In this document: positions 16,964 to 25,107 of the stretch, one piece after another | Layout of the letters: each line of letters opens with the position of its first letter | Position numbering within the stretch: the stretch's first letter is position 1 | From: Ornithinibacillus salinisoli | GTDB lineage: Bacteria > Bacillota > Bacilli > Bacillales > Amphibacillaceae | Direction: 5' to 3' (one strand) | Assembly (NCBI RefSeq): GCF_042682545.1 | Contig: NZ_JBHUHQ010000006.1 | DNA: 64,000 nucleotides | The notes under the pieces: model-generated | Told to the model about the DNA's origin: nothing | What the model saw: only the letters and a program-made list of their open reading frames with translations | The model's database searches: none | Program-made: the position numbers and the translations under genes

Positions 16964-17626
16964 CTACCCTATTTCGTCCCCTATAGAAACGATCTCTCTC
17001 AAATCATCTATTATGTAATCCACGTCCATATGATCCTGTGTACCAGCTCGCTTCCAAACAGCTTTCATTCCCACCTTCTTTGCTGCCTGAATGTCATTTA
17101 CAAGATGGTCACCAATAAACATACATTCCGATGGCTCTACGCAAAGGTGATTTACTGCTCGTAAAAAGATGTTTGGATCTGGTTTTTTAATTCCTTCCCA
17201 TCGCGAAATGAGAATCGTATCAAAATAGTTTTCAATACCTAGCGATTTTATATTATCCATCTGAAATTGAACATGCCCATTCGTTATTATTCCTAACAGA
17301 AAAGAACGTTTCTTCAGTTTATCTAACATGAAGATTAAATTTGGAAAACCAATACAGCTATACATAAATTCTCTGTTATAGTCGTCTAATAATTCCTTCC
17401 ATGTTAAACCCTTCATGCCAAACAACGCCACCATTTGTTGATACACTTCATCTTTTGGCATGTATCCGTACTGGTCTAATTCGAGGAACTTGGAGACATA
17501 TTCCTTTTTGTCAATATAACTAAGTATATTTTCTAATCTATCATATTGTGAGTTGATAAACCTCTGTACCGATTGATCACGATCCAATAGTGTTCGGTCT
17601 AAATCAAACAAGATAGCTTTCACCAT
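16964..17626 (-). CDS. HAD-superfamily hydrolase (subfamily IA)
   Basis: 220 residues. The motifs are all present: motif I ILFDLDRTLLDRD with nucleophile Asp, motif II GIITNG, motif III KKPDPNIF with the lysine, and motif IV MFIGDHLVNDIQAAK with the magnesium-binding acids. The helical cap sits between motifs I and II. It is a phosphatase of the YjjG/phosphoglycolate-phosphatase sort; the substrate is undetermined. Confidence 0.88.
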   Translation of the reverse strand: MVKAILFDLDRTLLDRDQSVQRFINSQYDRLENILSYIDKKEYVSKFLELDQYGYMPKDEVYQQMVALFGMKGLTWKELLDDYNREFMYSCIGFPNLIFMLDKLKKRSFLLGIITNGHVQFQMDNIKSLGIENYFDTILISRWEGIKKPDPNIFLRAVNHLCVEPSECMFIGDHLVNDIQAAKKVGMKAVWKRAGTQDHMDVDYIIDDLREIVSIGDEIG

Positions 17627-17641
17627 TATAAATCCCCCTTA

Positions 17642-18040
17642 TCATGGAGCTACAATTTCAACTTTAATACGGTCAGGATCCTCAAAATATACGGCGTAGT
17701 GATCCGGTCCACCAGCGTAAGGATGCCTATCTTTATATAAAACTAAAATACCTCGTTCGATTAAACGGTTAGCTATTACATCTACTTGTTTTCTCGACGC
17801 CGCATAAAAAGCAAGATGATTTAAACCGACACCCGATCGATGATAAGGAATTTCGAGGAAGCGATCTTCTGTTTGAACAAAGACAATATATGTGTCGTCC
17901 AGCTTCCAGCTTCGACCTTTTTCCCATGACTGGAACTTTTCATACCCTAGTTCTTCTTCTAGCAACCAACCCCAAAACACAATGCTCGTATCGAGGTCGG
18001 AAACATTCACCTCTACATGATGCAATAATCCCTTTTTCAA
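17642..18040 (-). CDS. VOC-superfamily (glyoxalase-like) protein
   Basis: 132 residues in a paired beta-alpha-beta-beta-beta fold. Metal-site positions are visible in LLHHVEVNVSDLD (His), GLNHLAFYA (His) and DRIKVEIVAP (Glu). Family members include glyoxalases, fosfomycin thioltransferases and dioxygenases; this one is not assignable further. It sits 15 bp upstream of the HAD gene in the same direction. Confidence 0.8.
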   Translation of the reverse strand: MKKGLLHHVEVNVSDLDTSIVFWGWLLEEELGYEKFQSWEKGRSWKLDDTYIVFVQTEDRFLEIPYHRSGVGLNHLAFYAASRKQVDVIANRLIERGILVLYKDRHPYAGGPDHYAVYFEDPDRIKVEIVAP

Positions 18041-18059
18041 CTTCTCGCCCCCATTACGC

Positions 18060-18656
18060 TTACTTTAATAACCTTATTTCTTTTAAGCTGATTTTTATTC
18101 GATCTACTACCTTTCGAAGCCTTGATCTGTTATCAGGAAGTAACCGAGCACCAGAAAGCCTCGCAATGGTCTCGACTACTTCATCAATTGACTTCGCGTC
18201 TGTTTCTATATGAGTATGAAAAGTTGTTGAACGTAACTGGGAAAGACGTGCTTTCATTTGCTGATATGCCCATGACTTTTCTCCTTCCAACCGCTTTCTC
18301 AATCGTTTTAAAATTGTCCTTTGAGATGCCATCAACGTGAAATGTTTTACTTCAATACTCGAATCTCTTAACCTTCCAACAATTTCTTGAAAATATGCTT
18401 CGTTTGTTAGTGTCATTGGAACGATAATTGTTCCATGGTATTGATCAGCTAGTTGTTTTAATAATTGATAGTTCGCTTCTCGCCATAACGGATAATCTTG
18501 AAAATCACTTTCTGCTATTTCCTTCGGTACATTTTCCATAAAGACAAATCCAAATCGTTCTGGATCATACACAAAGGAGTCTCGTAATCTTCTCTGTAAT
18601 TCATAAGCTGCTGTTGTTTTCCCCGAACCAAATGTACCATTAATCCATATAATCAC
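18060..18656 (-). CDS. TmrB-like P-loop ATPase
   Basis: 198 residues with Walker A GTFGSGKT at residues 7-14 and strong overall resemblance to B. subtilis TmrB: VYDPERFGF, PLWREANYQLL, TIIVPMTLTNEAYF and the basic C-terminal helix. TmrB gives tunicamycin resistance, possibly by binding the drug at the membrane through its C-terminal amphipathic helix. That function is plausible but unproven for this protein. It is the first gene of the run from 18656 down to 15078. Confidence 0.82.
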   Translation of the reverse strand: MIIWINGTFGSGKTTAAYELQRRLRDSFVYDPERFGFVFMENVPKEIAESDFQDYPLWREANYQLLKQLADQYHGTIIVPMTLTNEAYFQEIVGRLRDSSIEVKHFTLMASQRTILKRLRKRLEGEKSWAYQQMKARLSQLRSTTFHTHIETDAKSIDEVVETIARLSGARLLPDNRSRLRKVVDRIKISLKEIRLLK

Positions 18657-18683
18657 TTAAACACCTCGAATGAAACACTCTAT

Positions 18684-18719
18684 TAAAAGTGCTAGCTTTG
18701 AAAATACAAACCTAGCACT
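18684..18719 (-). terminator. Intrinsic terminator after the sigma/VOC operon
   Basis: AGTGCTAG and CTAGCACT pair, and on the minus strand are followed by TTTTAATA, 17 bp past the VOC stop. Confidence 0.7.
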
Positions 18720-18735
18720 CTTTCATACCAAAATT

Positions 18736-19107
18736 CTATTGATCCTGCATCACCATCAGCATATTACCATCAAGATCCTTAAAGACAAAAAAGTGACCAT
18801 ATTGAATTTCTCCTACTAGCTCAACCCCATTTTCCTTCATAAACTGATAGGACGCTTCAATATCATCTGTCCCAAATTGCACTGCCGGGGCACGGAATGG
18901 AGTTATATCTTCCCCTTTACTTCTCCATGCAGGCATTTCATCTAGGATCAAGCCTGTGTCTTTCATATCAGCAACAAATAAATGGCCATGCATAACTTCT
19001 CCTTTAACGCCTAGTATGTTTTCATACCAATTTTTCGCTTTTCCAATATCTCTAACCGGCACAAATACCGTATTAATTTTGTTCTTAATTGGACTTTTCA
19101 TGTTCAT
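18736..19107 (-). CDS. VOC-superfamily protein, sigma-linked
   Basis: 123 residues: INTVFVPVRDIGKAKNWYENILG at the start and FVFKDLDGNMLMVMQ at the end are standard VOC edges. It begins 8 bp after the ECF sigma gene and shares its terminator, so it is probably co-expressed with and possibly controlled by that sigma factor. No catalytic assignment is possible. Confidence 0.8.
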   Translation of the reverse strand: MNMKSPIKNKINTVFVPVRDIGKAKNWYENILGVKGEVMHGHLFVADMKDTGLILDEMPAWRSKGEDITPFRAPAVQFGTDDIEASYQFMKENGVELVGEIQYGHFFVFKDLDGNMLMVMQDQ

Positions 19108-19114
19108 TTCCTCC

Positions 19115-20062
19115 CTATTTTTTATCCCAACCGATAGGAAATTTATTAAGCTGTGGTTTCATTCCTAACTCGTTAGCTGCTGCTACAATAAATTCTTTTC
19201 TAAAATAAAAGCTTCGGTGAAATACAATCTTTCCATTTTCAACTTCTTGGTACTGAATATCATGGATAAGTGACCCTTCTTCACTATCTGCAACAATAAT
19301 AATAACCTGTTTCCCCCATAGCCAATGCTCCTCAGCATGATAACCCGGCAGCCCATGCTGCATAGATCCCTTTCGTACATCTCCTTTGGAAAACTCCTGA
19401 AAACCCAGAGATGCTTCATTATGCAAGTGATCACTGATTAATTGAAATAACGTATCTAAATCACCATCATTCATCGCTTTTATATACGTCTGAATGACTT
19501 TTTCTTTTGTACCTCTCGCTGCATTATAATCGGTCTTTTTAGGTGTTTCATCCTGTTTTCTTAACTTATTTTCCATTCTTCTGACCGTTGCATAAATTGC
19601 GCCACGGGTAGTTTTAACAATACTTGCAACTTCCTCTGCCTTAAACTTGAATACCTGCACCAATAAAAATACCGCAACTTGTCTTGGTGTAAATAAGTGG
19701 ACAAGATGCTCCAATGCTTGTTCCAGATCAAGATTATCGGAGAATTCCTCCCCCGGTTCATTCCCCTCTTCTAACGTGCCAACGATTCGTTTTTCTTTGC
19801 GACAATGGTCGATCCATGTATTAGTAGCAACTCGATACATATAAGACTTTGGATTAACCGGGTGCCATACTTGATAAAATCCACCATAGGCTTTTAGCAA
19901 TGTTTCTTGAAATAGGTCTTCTCCATCCCATGGAGATCCAGTTAAATACCGACAATACTTCCATAAATCTTCTCGAAAATCGAGGATTAGCTGGCTAAAT
20001 TCTTCCCGTAGTTCACGGGATTTTTCATTAAATAGTTGTGTTCTTACTTCAATAGAATCCAT
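19115..20062 (-). CDS. ECF sigma factor with SnoaL-like C-terminal domain
   Basis: 315 residues. Region 2 spans about 20-90 (LWKYCRYLTGSPWDGEDLFQETLLKA). Region 4 spans about 125-180 (LFTPRQVAVFLLVQVFKFKAEEVA then TRGAIYATVRRMENKLR). The last about 115 residues form a SnoaL/NTF2-like domain (TYIKAMNDGDLDTLFQLI). This resembles the ECF41-type groups, where the fused domain replaces an anti-sigma factor. ATG 20062 is behind GGAAAGGAGGAG. An upstream in-frame ATG at 20158 lacks a ribosome site. Confidence 0.88.
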   Translation of the reverse strand: MDSIEVRTQLFNEKSRELREEFSQLILDFREDLWKYCRYLTGSPWDGEDLFQETLLKAYGGFYQVWHPVNPKSYMYRVATNTWIDHCRKEKRIVGTLEEGNEPGEEFSDNLDLEQALEHLVHLFTPRQVAVFLLVQVFKFKAEEVASIVKTTRGAIYATVRRMENKLRKQDETPKKTDYNAARGTKEKVIQTYIKAMNDGDLDTLFQLISDHLHNEASLGFQEFSKGDVRKGSMQHGLPGYHAEEHWLWGKQVIIIVADSEEGSLIHDIQYQEVENGKIVFHRSFYFRKEFIVAAANELGMKPQLNKFPIGWDKK

Positions 20063-20461
20063 TTTCTCCTCCTTTCCATCCTCTATATATAAAACGGATG
20101 AATGAATCAAAATTATACTACTTCCTATAAATTTATTTAGAATCTTATCGCATCGCATGTCACTATAGGCAACGTGAAGTGGCCAAGAAGAGAATTGAGA
20201 GAAGATTAGAAACAGGCAATCGTTCTTTTATTCGTGAATAATTTGGTTAGTTAAGAAGTCAAATGACATTTGTTCCGTCATTAACCCAAAAGACAGGTGT
20301 TTTGATTCTTTCCAAAAGTACATTTTTTTTATCCAGTATATATCCATTATTTCTACATATATCGATAAAATCCTTCATTATTTTTTTGATAATTCATGAT
20401 ATACTTGAAAAATAGATATGATGTAAGCACTTACTTTATGGAAGTAACAGCTAATAGTACG
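20063..20461. other. Intergenic stretch with no clear gene
   Basis: About 400 bp between the sigma gene and the repeat element. A short plus-strand frame ending near 20241 reads KKRIERRLETGNRSFIRE but has no start or ribosome site. No other structure stood out. Confidence 0.4.
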
Positions 20462-20576
20462 TGTTCAAAAGGAGGATGAAAAGGACCGAGAAATTCGAGG
20501 CGGCGTAGCTTTGAGTAACGGAAAAGCAAGCCCACGAAGAAATTCGAAGTGTCAATTTCACTGGCCTTTTTGAACA
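20462..20576. repeat. Structured repeat element with inverted ends
   Basis: TGTTCAAAAGG at the left end and CCTTTTTGAACA at the right end are inverted copies (one A extra). The interior contains GAAATTCGA twice (20490-20498 and 20539-20547) around GC-richer sequence. It directly precedes the universal stress protein gene and would be transcribed as its leader. From memory such elements recur between genes in Bacillaceae; I cannot confirm that here. Confidence 0.55.
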
Positions 20577-20598
20577 ACCTCTAAAAGGTGGGAAGTTA

Positions 20599-21015
20599 AT
20601 GTTTAAAAAAATTCTCTTTGCAGCAGATGGTTCTGAACATTCCATGCGCGCTTGCGAAAAGGCACTTGAACTAGCTAGCTACAATCAAAATTCCAAAGTA
20701 GATATTCTTTACGTCGTTGATCCAAAGCACTCCAAAGATGAAGTACTTAACAGCTGGGGAAAAGATGCCACAGCTATACGCAAAGAAAAATTGGAGCTTA
20801 TTGTTCAAAAAGCAAAGCAGTCAGAAGTGAATTTTGAGGTCGTTTTCCTTCACGGAGACCCAGGTCCCACTATTGTTAATTATGCAAATAAAAACCGTTT
20901 TGATGCTGTCGTAATAGGTAGCCGTGGATTAAATACATTTCAAGAAATGGTCTTAGGAAGTGTTAGCCACAAAGTAGCAAAACGAGTAAATTGTCCTGTT
21001 TTAATAGTTAAATAA
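20599..21015 (+). CDS. Universal stress protein, UspA family
   Basis: 138 residues. The protein starts KKILFAADGSEHS (nucleotide-binding Asp) and ends with the ATP-binding signature GSRGLNTFQEMVLGS (G-2x-G-9x-G-S). ATP-binding Usp proteins are cytoplasmic dimers induced under growth arrest. The ribosome site AAGGTGGGAAG lies 7 nt upstream. The repeat element sits in its leader, and a strong terminator follows. Confidence 0.92.
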   Translation: MFKKILFAADGSEHSMRACEKALELASYNQNSKVDILYVVDPKHSKDEVLNSWGKDATAIRKEKLELIVQKAKQSEVNFEVVFLHGDPGPTIVNYANKNRFDAVVIGSRGLNTFQEMVLGSVSHKVAKRVNCPVLIVK

Positions 21016-21020
21016 TCTCT

Positions 21021-21049
21021 AAAACTCCCAAATAGGGAGTTTTTTCTTT
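21021..21049 (+). terminator. Intrinsic terminator of the UspA gene
   Basis: AAAACTCCC and GGGAGTTTT form a perfect 9-bp stem followed by TTCTTTA. Confidence 0.85.
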
Positions 21050-21123
21050 ACACGCATATGAATATAACAAAGCCAAGTTTTTTGGTATGATTACTATAGA
21101 ATAAGAATGTGAGGTATCTAATT

Positions 21124-22056
21124 ATGACTGAAAAAATCTATATCATTCATGAAAATAGCGAATGGACCGACCATTTGATCAAACGTTTAAAGGAATTAGA
21201 TTTGCCATATGAAGAATGGTTTTTAGATAAGGGAAAGGTTGACTTAACATCCACCCCACCTGAAGGAGTTTTTTATAATCGCATAAGTGCATCTTCCCAT
21301 ACAAGGAATCATCGCTTTGCACCAGAATTAACCGAAGCCTTCCTTGCATGGTTGGAGCGCCACGGAAGAAAAGTCTTTAATGGTAGCCGCGCGTTAAGAC
21401 TAGAGGTTAGTAAGGTTAATCAATATATGGCACTAGATGCATCTCAAATACACACACCGAAAACAATTGCAGCTGTTGGCAAGGATCAGATTGTAGAAGC
21501 TGCTAAGGAATTAAACCTGCCTTCCTTTATTACCAAGCATAACCGTGCTGGAAAAGGGCTTGGTGTTCAACTCTTTCATTCCATTAATGCACTAGAGGAA
21601 TATGTAAATGGTCCATCATTCGAACCTTCAGTAGATGGCATTACCTTAATTCAAGAATATATACAAGCGCCTAAGCCTTATATTACACGCTGTGAATTTG
21701 TCGGAGGTAAATTTGTATACGCTGTGCGCGTAGACACTTCAGAAGGGTTTGAGCTTTGTCCAGCAGATGCATGCACTATAGACGATCTGTTCTGCCCTGT
21801 TGGAGAAGAAGCAGAAGAAAAACCTAAGTTTGAAATAATAAAAGATTTTGATGATCCGATAATTTATAAGTACGAGAAATTTTTACAGGAAAATAGCATT
21901 GATGTTGCTGGAATTGAATTCATACGTAATGCCGATGGAAAGATCTTTACCTATGATGTGAATACAAATACTAATTACAACTCGGACGCGGAGGAAATAG
22001 CAGGTAAATACGGCATGTTGGAGTTAGCGAAATTTCTCGGAAGTCAATTGGATTAG
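21124..22056 (+). CDS. ATP-grasp ligase, RimK-like
   Basis: 310 residues with an ATP-grasp fold: lysine in FITKHNRAGKGLGVQLF, the acidic metal site AGIEFIRNADGKIFTYDVNTNTNYN near the end (split here as AGIEFIRN and YDVNTNTNYN), and LIQEYIQAP for the hinge. RimK-type enzymes join amino acids to carboxyl groups; the substrates here are unknown. ATG 21124 lies 8 nt behind GAGGT. It is a single gene with its own terminator. Confidence 0.75.
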   Translation: MTEKIYIIHENSEWTDHLIKRLKELDLPYEEWFLDKGKVDLTSTPPEGVFYNRISASSHTRNHRFAPELTEAFLAWLERHGRKVFNGSRALRLEVSKVNQYMALDASQIHTPKTIAAVGKDQIVEAAKELNLPSFITKHNRAGKGLGVQLFHSINALEEYVNGPSFEPSVDGITLIQEYIQAPKPYITRCEFVGGKFVYAVRVDTSEGFELCPADACTIDDLFCPVGEEAEEKPKFEIIKDFDDPIIYKYEKFLQENSIDVAGIEFIRNADGKIFTYDVNTNTNYNSDAEEIAGKYGMLELAKFLGSQLD

Positions 22057-22062
22057 GTAAAT

Positions 22063-22102
22063 AGCACCTAAATTTTATTACAAGATTTAGGTGCTTATAT
22101 TT
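22063..22102 (+). terminator. Terminator of the ATP-grasp gene
   Basis: AGCACCTAAAT and ATTTAGGTGCT make a perfect 11-bp stem followed by TATATTTTAT. Confidence 0.7.
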
Positions 22103-22236
22103 TATACTGTTGCATTATTCCGTAACATACGTAATGCCTCTTCCATTTCTACATCTTTATCAATATGTTCAGGAGTCCATGATATATATACATCTGGTTT
22201 AATCCCAGTTGATGTAAGAATATCTCTGTTAATCCC
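22102..22236 (-). pseudogene. S41-type peptidase C-terminal remnant
   Basis: After an in-frame stop at 22237-22239, the minus strand reads INRDILTSTGIKPDVYIS and then EHIDKDVEMEEALRMLRNN to TAA. The GIKPDVYI plus ALRML pattern is how tail-specific/S41 peptidases end. Only about 44 residues remain, with no start, so this is the debris of a lost gene. Confidence 0.5.
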
Positions 22237-22314
22237 TCATTCTAACACCAATTGAAACACATTTCATTTAATGTTAAAATAGTTAAAAAAGTGAAAAAAT
22301 AAAGGGGTCTGATC

Positions 22315-22833
22315 ATGAAAAAAAGAGGAATAATTCTATCAGTTCTACTCGCATTCATATTAGTTGGTTGTTTTAGTGAGGATACAACAAAAGAGGAATC
22401 CCCTTCTGAACCACCAAAGAACAGCAATGATAACCTTAAACCACCTGATTTCCAGGCACACACAGAAGGAGGTGCATCTGGAATTCTTGACAAATACTGC
22501 TGGGAAGACGATGAAAAAACCTGTTCCCTAGAACCTAATCCACCAGATGAAGTACTGCTTGATCATCAACTGTCTCCGATGAAGGTACAGCCAGGGGAAG
22601 AAATATCCTTTAGCATTTCAGCAACCAAACTTCCACAAAACGATGATATTTTAAAGCCAACACAAATAGAATTAATTCAACAGAAATCACAGGAGCAAAC
22701 GGAAGTTAACGTAAATGATTTGAAAATGACAGCTCCATTTGAAAAAGGAAGATATTACTATACCGCTTTTGTTCGGTGGGACAATTCTTTACGGGGAGAA
22801 GCTACCTATGCATTTGAGATTTTAGTACAATAA
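22315..22833 (+). CDS. Lipoprotein of unknown function
   Basis: 172 residues with a clear lipoprotein signal (MKKRGIILSVLLAFILVGC, lipobox ILVGC, cysteine 19), a Ser/Pro/acidic linker and a beta-rich domain of about 120 residues. The domain shares spaced motifs with the passenger lipoprotein at 61586-62008: LKPP, Y-x-W, PP-x-E, V-x-x-GE-x-IS, and a final P-x-EKG-x3-Y-x5-W followed by YA-x2-I. No known enzyme motif is seen. It is anchored on the outer face of the membrane. Confidence 0.75.
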   Translation: MKKRGIILSVLLAFILVGCFSEDTTKEESPSEPPKNSNDNLKPPDFQAHTEGGASGILDKYCWEDDEKTCSLEPNPPDEVLLDHQLSPMKVQPGEEISFSISATKLPQNDDILKPTQIELIQQKSQEQTEVNVNDLKMTAPFEKGRYYYTAFVRWDNSLRGEATYAFEILVQ

Positions 22834-22974
22834 TTTCTATATAGAAAACATCACTACCCAATCATATATAGAAGTAACGTTTTTAATTCAATCATTTCTA
22901 CTAGATTTCATCCCGAAATGTAACGGACAGTAAGACCCCACCTGAGGAAGTTCAAATAAACGAAGAGATTTAGA

Positions 22975-23094
22975 TGGTGATCAACTAACTGTCCGTAAAT
23001 GTCCGATTCGTTCTGTGGCAAAAATTCATAAACTTGCCTCGCTAACAATCAGTGAGGGAAGAAAGAGCCCCACACTGATAGAAGATTCACTTTA
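22975..23094. repeat. Dispersed hairpin repeat, copy 1
   Basis: Contains GATCAACTAACTGTCCGTAAA and, at 23041-23093, GCTAACAATCAGTG, then GGG...GCCCC (a hairpin), then GAAGATTCACTTT. The same ordered blocks recur at 53706-53806. The right end runs into the 3' end of the permease gene at 23087 and supplies its stop codon. Confidence 0.65.
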
Positions 23095-24190
23095 TTTTCT
23101 GCCTAGCAATAAAGTAAAAAGTTATAGTCATCAAAAGAGTCATAAGTACTCCCTGATACCAGGCACGATCATTCTGATACAATATCATCTCTTCCGGCCA
23201 CAAATATTGAAATGGATTGAACCACGCAAAAGTCGGCCAAGAAATGAAGGTTGTTAATCCATAACCGATAAGAAACGTCCCTAGTAATACAAATAAGGTT
23301 GATAGTGTATGCTTGAATAAAAGACTATAAAATAAAGTTAAAGAAATAACCATGAAAATGGTTACCGAAACTAAGATAAGTGCTTTAGTGATATATTCCG
23401 AAACTGTCAAGAAAGTAATGACGTTGTTTTTCTCCATGACCACCGGATAATCAAACGTCCCTTTTTCACCAAAAAGCAAGCCGGCAATCACCACCGCTCC
23501 TAAAATGATCCCAATTGTTACAATATAGGAGACGATAGAAGTCCAAAATTTACTCGTAATAATATGCGTTCTTTTCAAAGGTTGCATAAAGAGTAGCTGT
23601 ATTGAACGATTCTCAAATTCTGATGACATAATATCCCCAACTAGAAGAAGTATGATGATAATCGCTCCGAAGTTGACTAGCAAATTAACAATCATCCTCA
23701 TAAAGTTAGGCAAGGTTTTGCTATATGTATCATGTTCTGGCCGGATGTCCTCTTCCAATAACTTCTCGTTTAAAGCAAAACGATGATCGATTTCCTTATA
23801 GGATAACGGAAAATCCCCACCTTCTTCTTTATACTCTTTAATATATGCCAAGGCTTCATTCTCCACCGTTAACTTATATTGCCAATCCTCTGTCGTTATA
23901 AGCGTCCGTAATTCATATAATCTATCGAGCAATGGACCATTGATTTGCTGTAACTTCTGCGCTTCCTCATCCTCGGGGGCTTGTGCCAAAGTCTGTTGAT
24001 GCATCCTAAAATTCGATTGACTTACCTGTTCAAGTTCTTCGATGCGCTGACGTTCTTCTTTTTCTACATAGGTATCAAAAATCACGTTACGTAAGAACAA
24101 CAGAACAACTACCGCAATAAGGATGAGCATCAAATACAAAAATTTTTTACTAAAAAGCATCTTTTTCAATTCAAAATGTAATAACTTCAT
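23087..24190 (-). CDS. ABC-2 type permease
   Basis: 367 residues. One N-terminal helix (KKFLYLMLILIAVVVLLFL) is followed by a long extracytoplasmic charged segment (about 40-150) and then five helices. This is the ABC-2/YhaP-like layout of bacteriocin or drug exporters. Its start overlaps the ATPase gene by 4 bp. The last codons (RQKIK and TGA) extend into a dispersed repeat, so the C-terminus may have been changed by insertion of that repeat. Confidence 0.82.
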   Translation of the reverse strand: MKLLHFELKKMLFSKKFLYLMLILIAVVVLLFLRNVIFDTYVEKEERQRIEELEQVSQSNFRMHQQTLAQAPEDEEAQKLQQINGPLLDRLYELRTLITTEDWQYKLTVENEALAYIKEYKEEGGDFPLSYKEIDHRFALNEKLLEEDIRPEHDTYSKTLPNFMRMIVNLLVNFGAIIIILLLVGDIMSSEFENRSIQLLFMQPLKRTHIITSKFWTSIVSYIVTIGIILGAVVIAGLLFGEKGTFDYPVVMEKNNVITFLTVSEYITKALILVSVTIFMVISLTLFYSLLFKHTLSTLFVLLGTFLIGYGLTTFISWPTFAWFNPFQYLWPEEMILYQNDRAWYQGVLMTLLMTITFYFIARQKIK

Positions 24191-25071
24191 GAGGATAACT
24201 CCTCTTCAAATAACTCCCGATAGCGCTTTTCAGCCCCTATTTTTTGGTCTTCAATTGCTTTAATCATGATATCATTTTCATTCATTAGATTGATAAATGT
24301 CTGAAGGTCAACCTCTGTTTCTTCAAACCCAAGTAGTCCTTCCTGGGTTTCTATAAAAGGAATATTTTGTTCCTTCAACATTCCGATAGCCTTCTCCAAT
24401 TCACTCACTTGAATATGGTATCGTTTGGTCGCAAAATCCTGAAGTGATTCTTTCAGTAACGAACCGTCCTTCATGAAATAAATCGTATTGGTCAGTCGAT
24501 CAATTTCATCCAGATTATGAGAAGAAATAATAATAGTTGTCCCCTCTTTATATAATTCAAGTAAAATCTTTCGCATATTAATCGCACTAGTTGGATCCAA
24601 TCCATTTAACGGCTCATCCATTAATAAAAGCTTCGGCTCATTCATAATCACCATTGCTAGTAATAAATGCTGCTTCATACCAAGCGAATAATTTCGAACC
24701 CTTTTCTTTACATAGCTCTCCATCCCAACCCGCTTTGTAACTTCTTTAATCTTTAAAGTGGGTATTTTTTGTACGTTACAGATGAACTTCAAATGATCAT
24801 ACCCTGTCAAACTCTCATATAATAACCGGTTATCCTGCAAATAAGACAATTCGTAAAAAAGTGATGTATCGGTATGTTTTTTCCCCAACAAACTCACTTT
24901 TCCTTCCTGAAAGGGAAGCAAGTTTGTTATACAATTAAGTAACGTTGTCTTCCCAGATCCATTGGGTCCCACCAATGCAATGATTTGAGGGGTTTCTACT
25001 TGAATATCAATACCTTTTAGAACTTCTTGTTTTTTATATCTCTTTTTTAGACCTTTCACCTCAACGATCAT
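24187..25071 (-). CDS. ABC transporter ATP-binding protein
   Basis: 294 residues with Walker A GPNGSGKTT, signature YSLGMKQHLLLA, Walker B LLLMDEPLNGLD and the switch His in IISSHNLDE. It belongs to the CcmA/BcrA-type export ATPases. It lies between two permease genes and overlaps the second, so the likely complex is one ATPase dimer with a heterodimeric membrane part. Confidence 0.92.
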   Translation of the reverse strand: MIVEVKGLKKRYKKQEVLKGIDIQVETPQIIALVGPNGSGKTTLLNCITNLLPFQEGKVSLLGKKHTDTSLFYELSYLQDNRLLYESLTGYDHLKFICNVQKIPTLKIKEVTKRVGMESYVKKRVRNYSLGMKQHLLLAMVIMNEPKLLLMDEPLNGLDPTSAINMRKILLELYKEGTTIIISSHNLDEIDRLTNTIYFMKDGSLLKESLQDFATKRYHIQVSELEKAIGMLKEQNIPFIETQEGLLGFEETEVDLQTFINLMNENDIMIKAIEDQKIGAEKRYRELFEEELSS

Positions 25072-25107
25072 GTCCCCACTCCTCCTCTAATTAAAATTTT
25101 CTATATA

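Noticed and set aside
20063..20250. Small gene ending near 20241
   Set aside because: The frame with KKRIERRLETGNRSFIRE has no start codon with a ribosome site and no recognised family.
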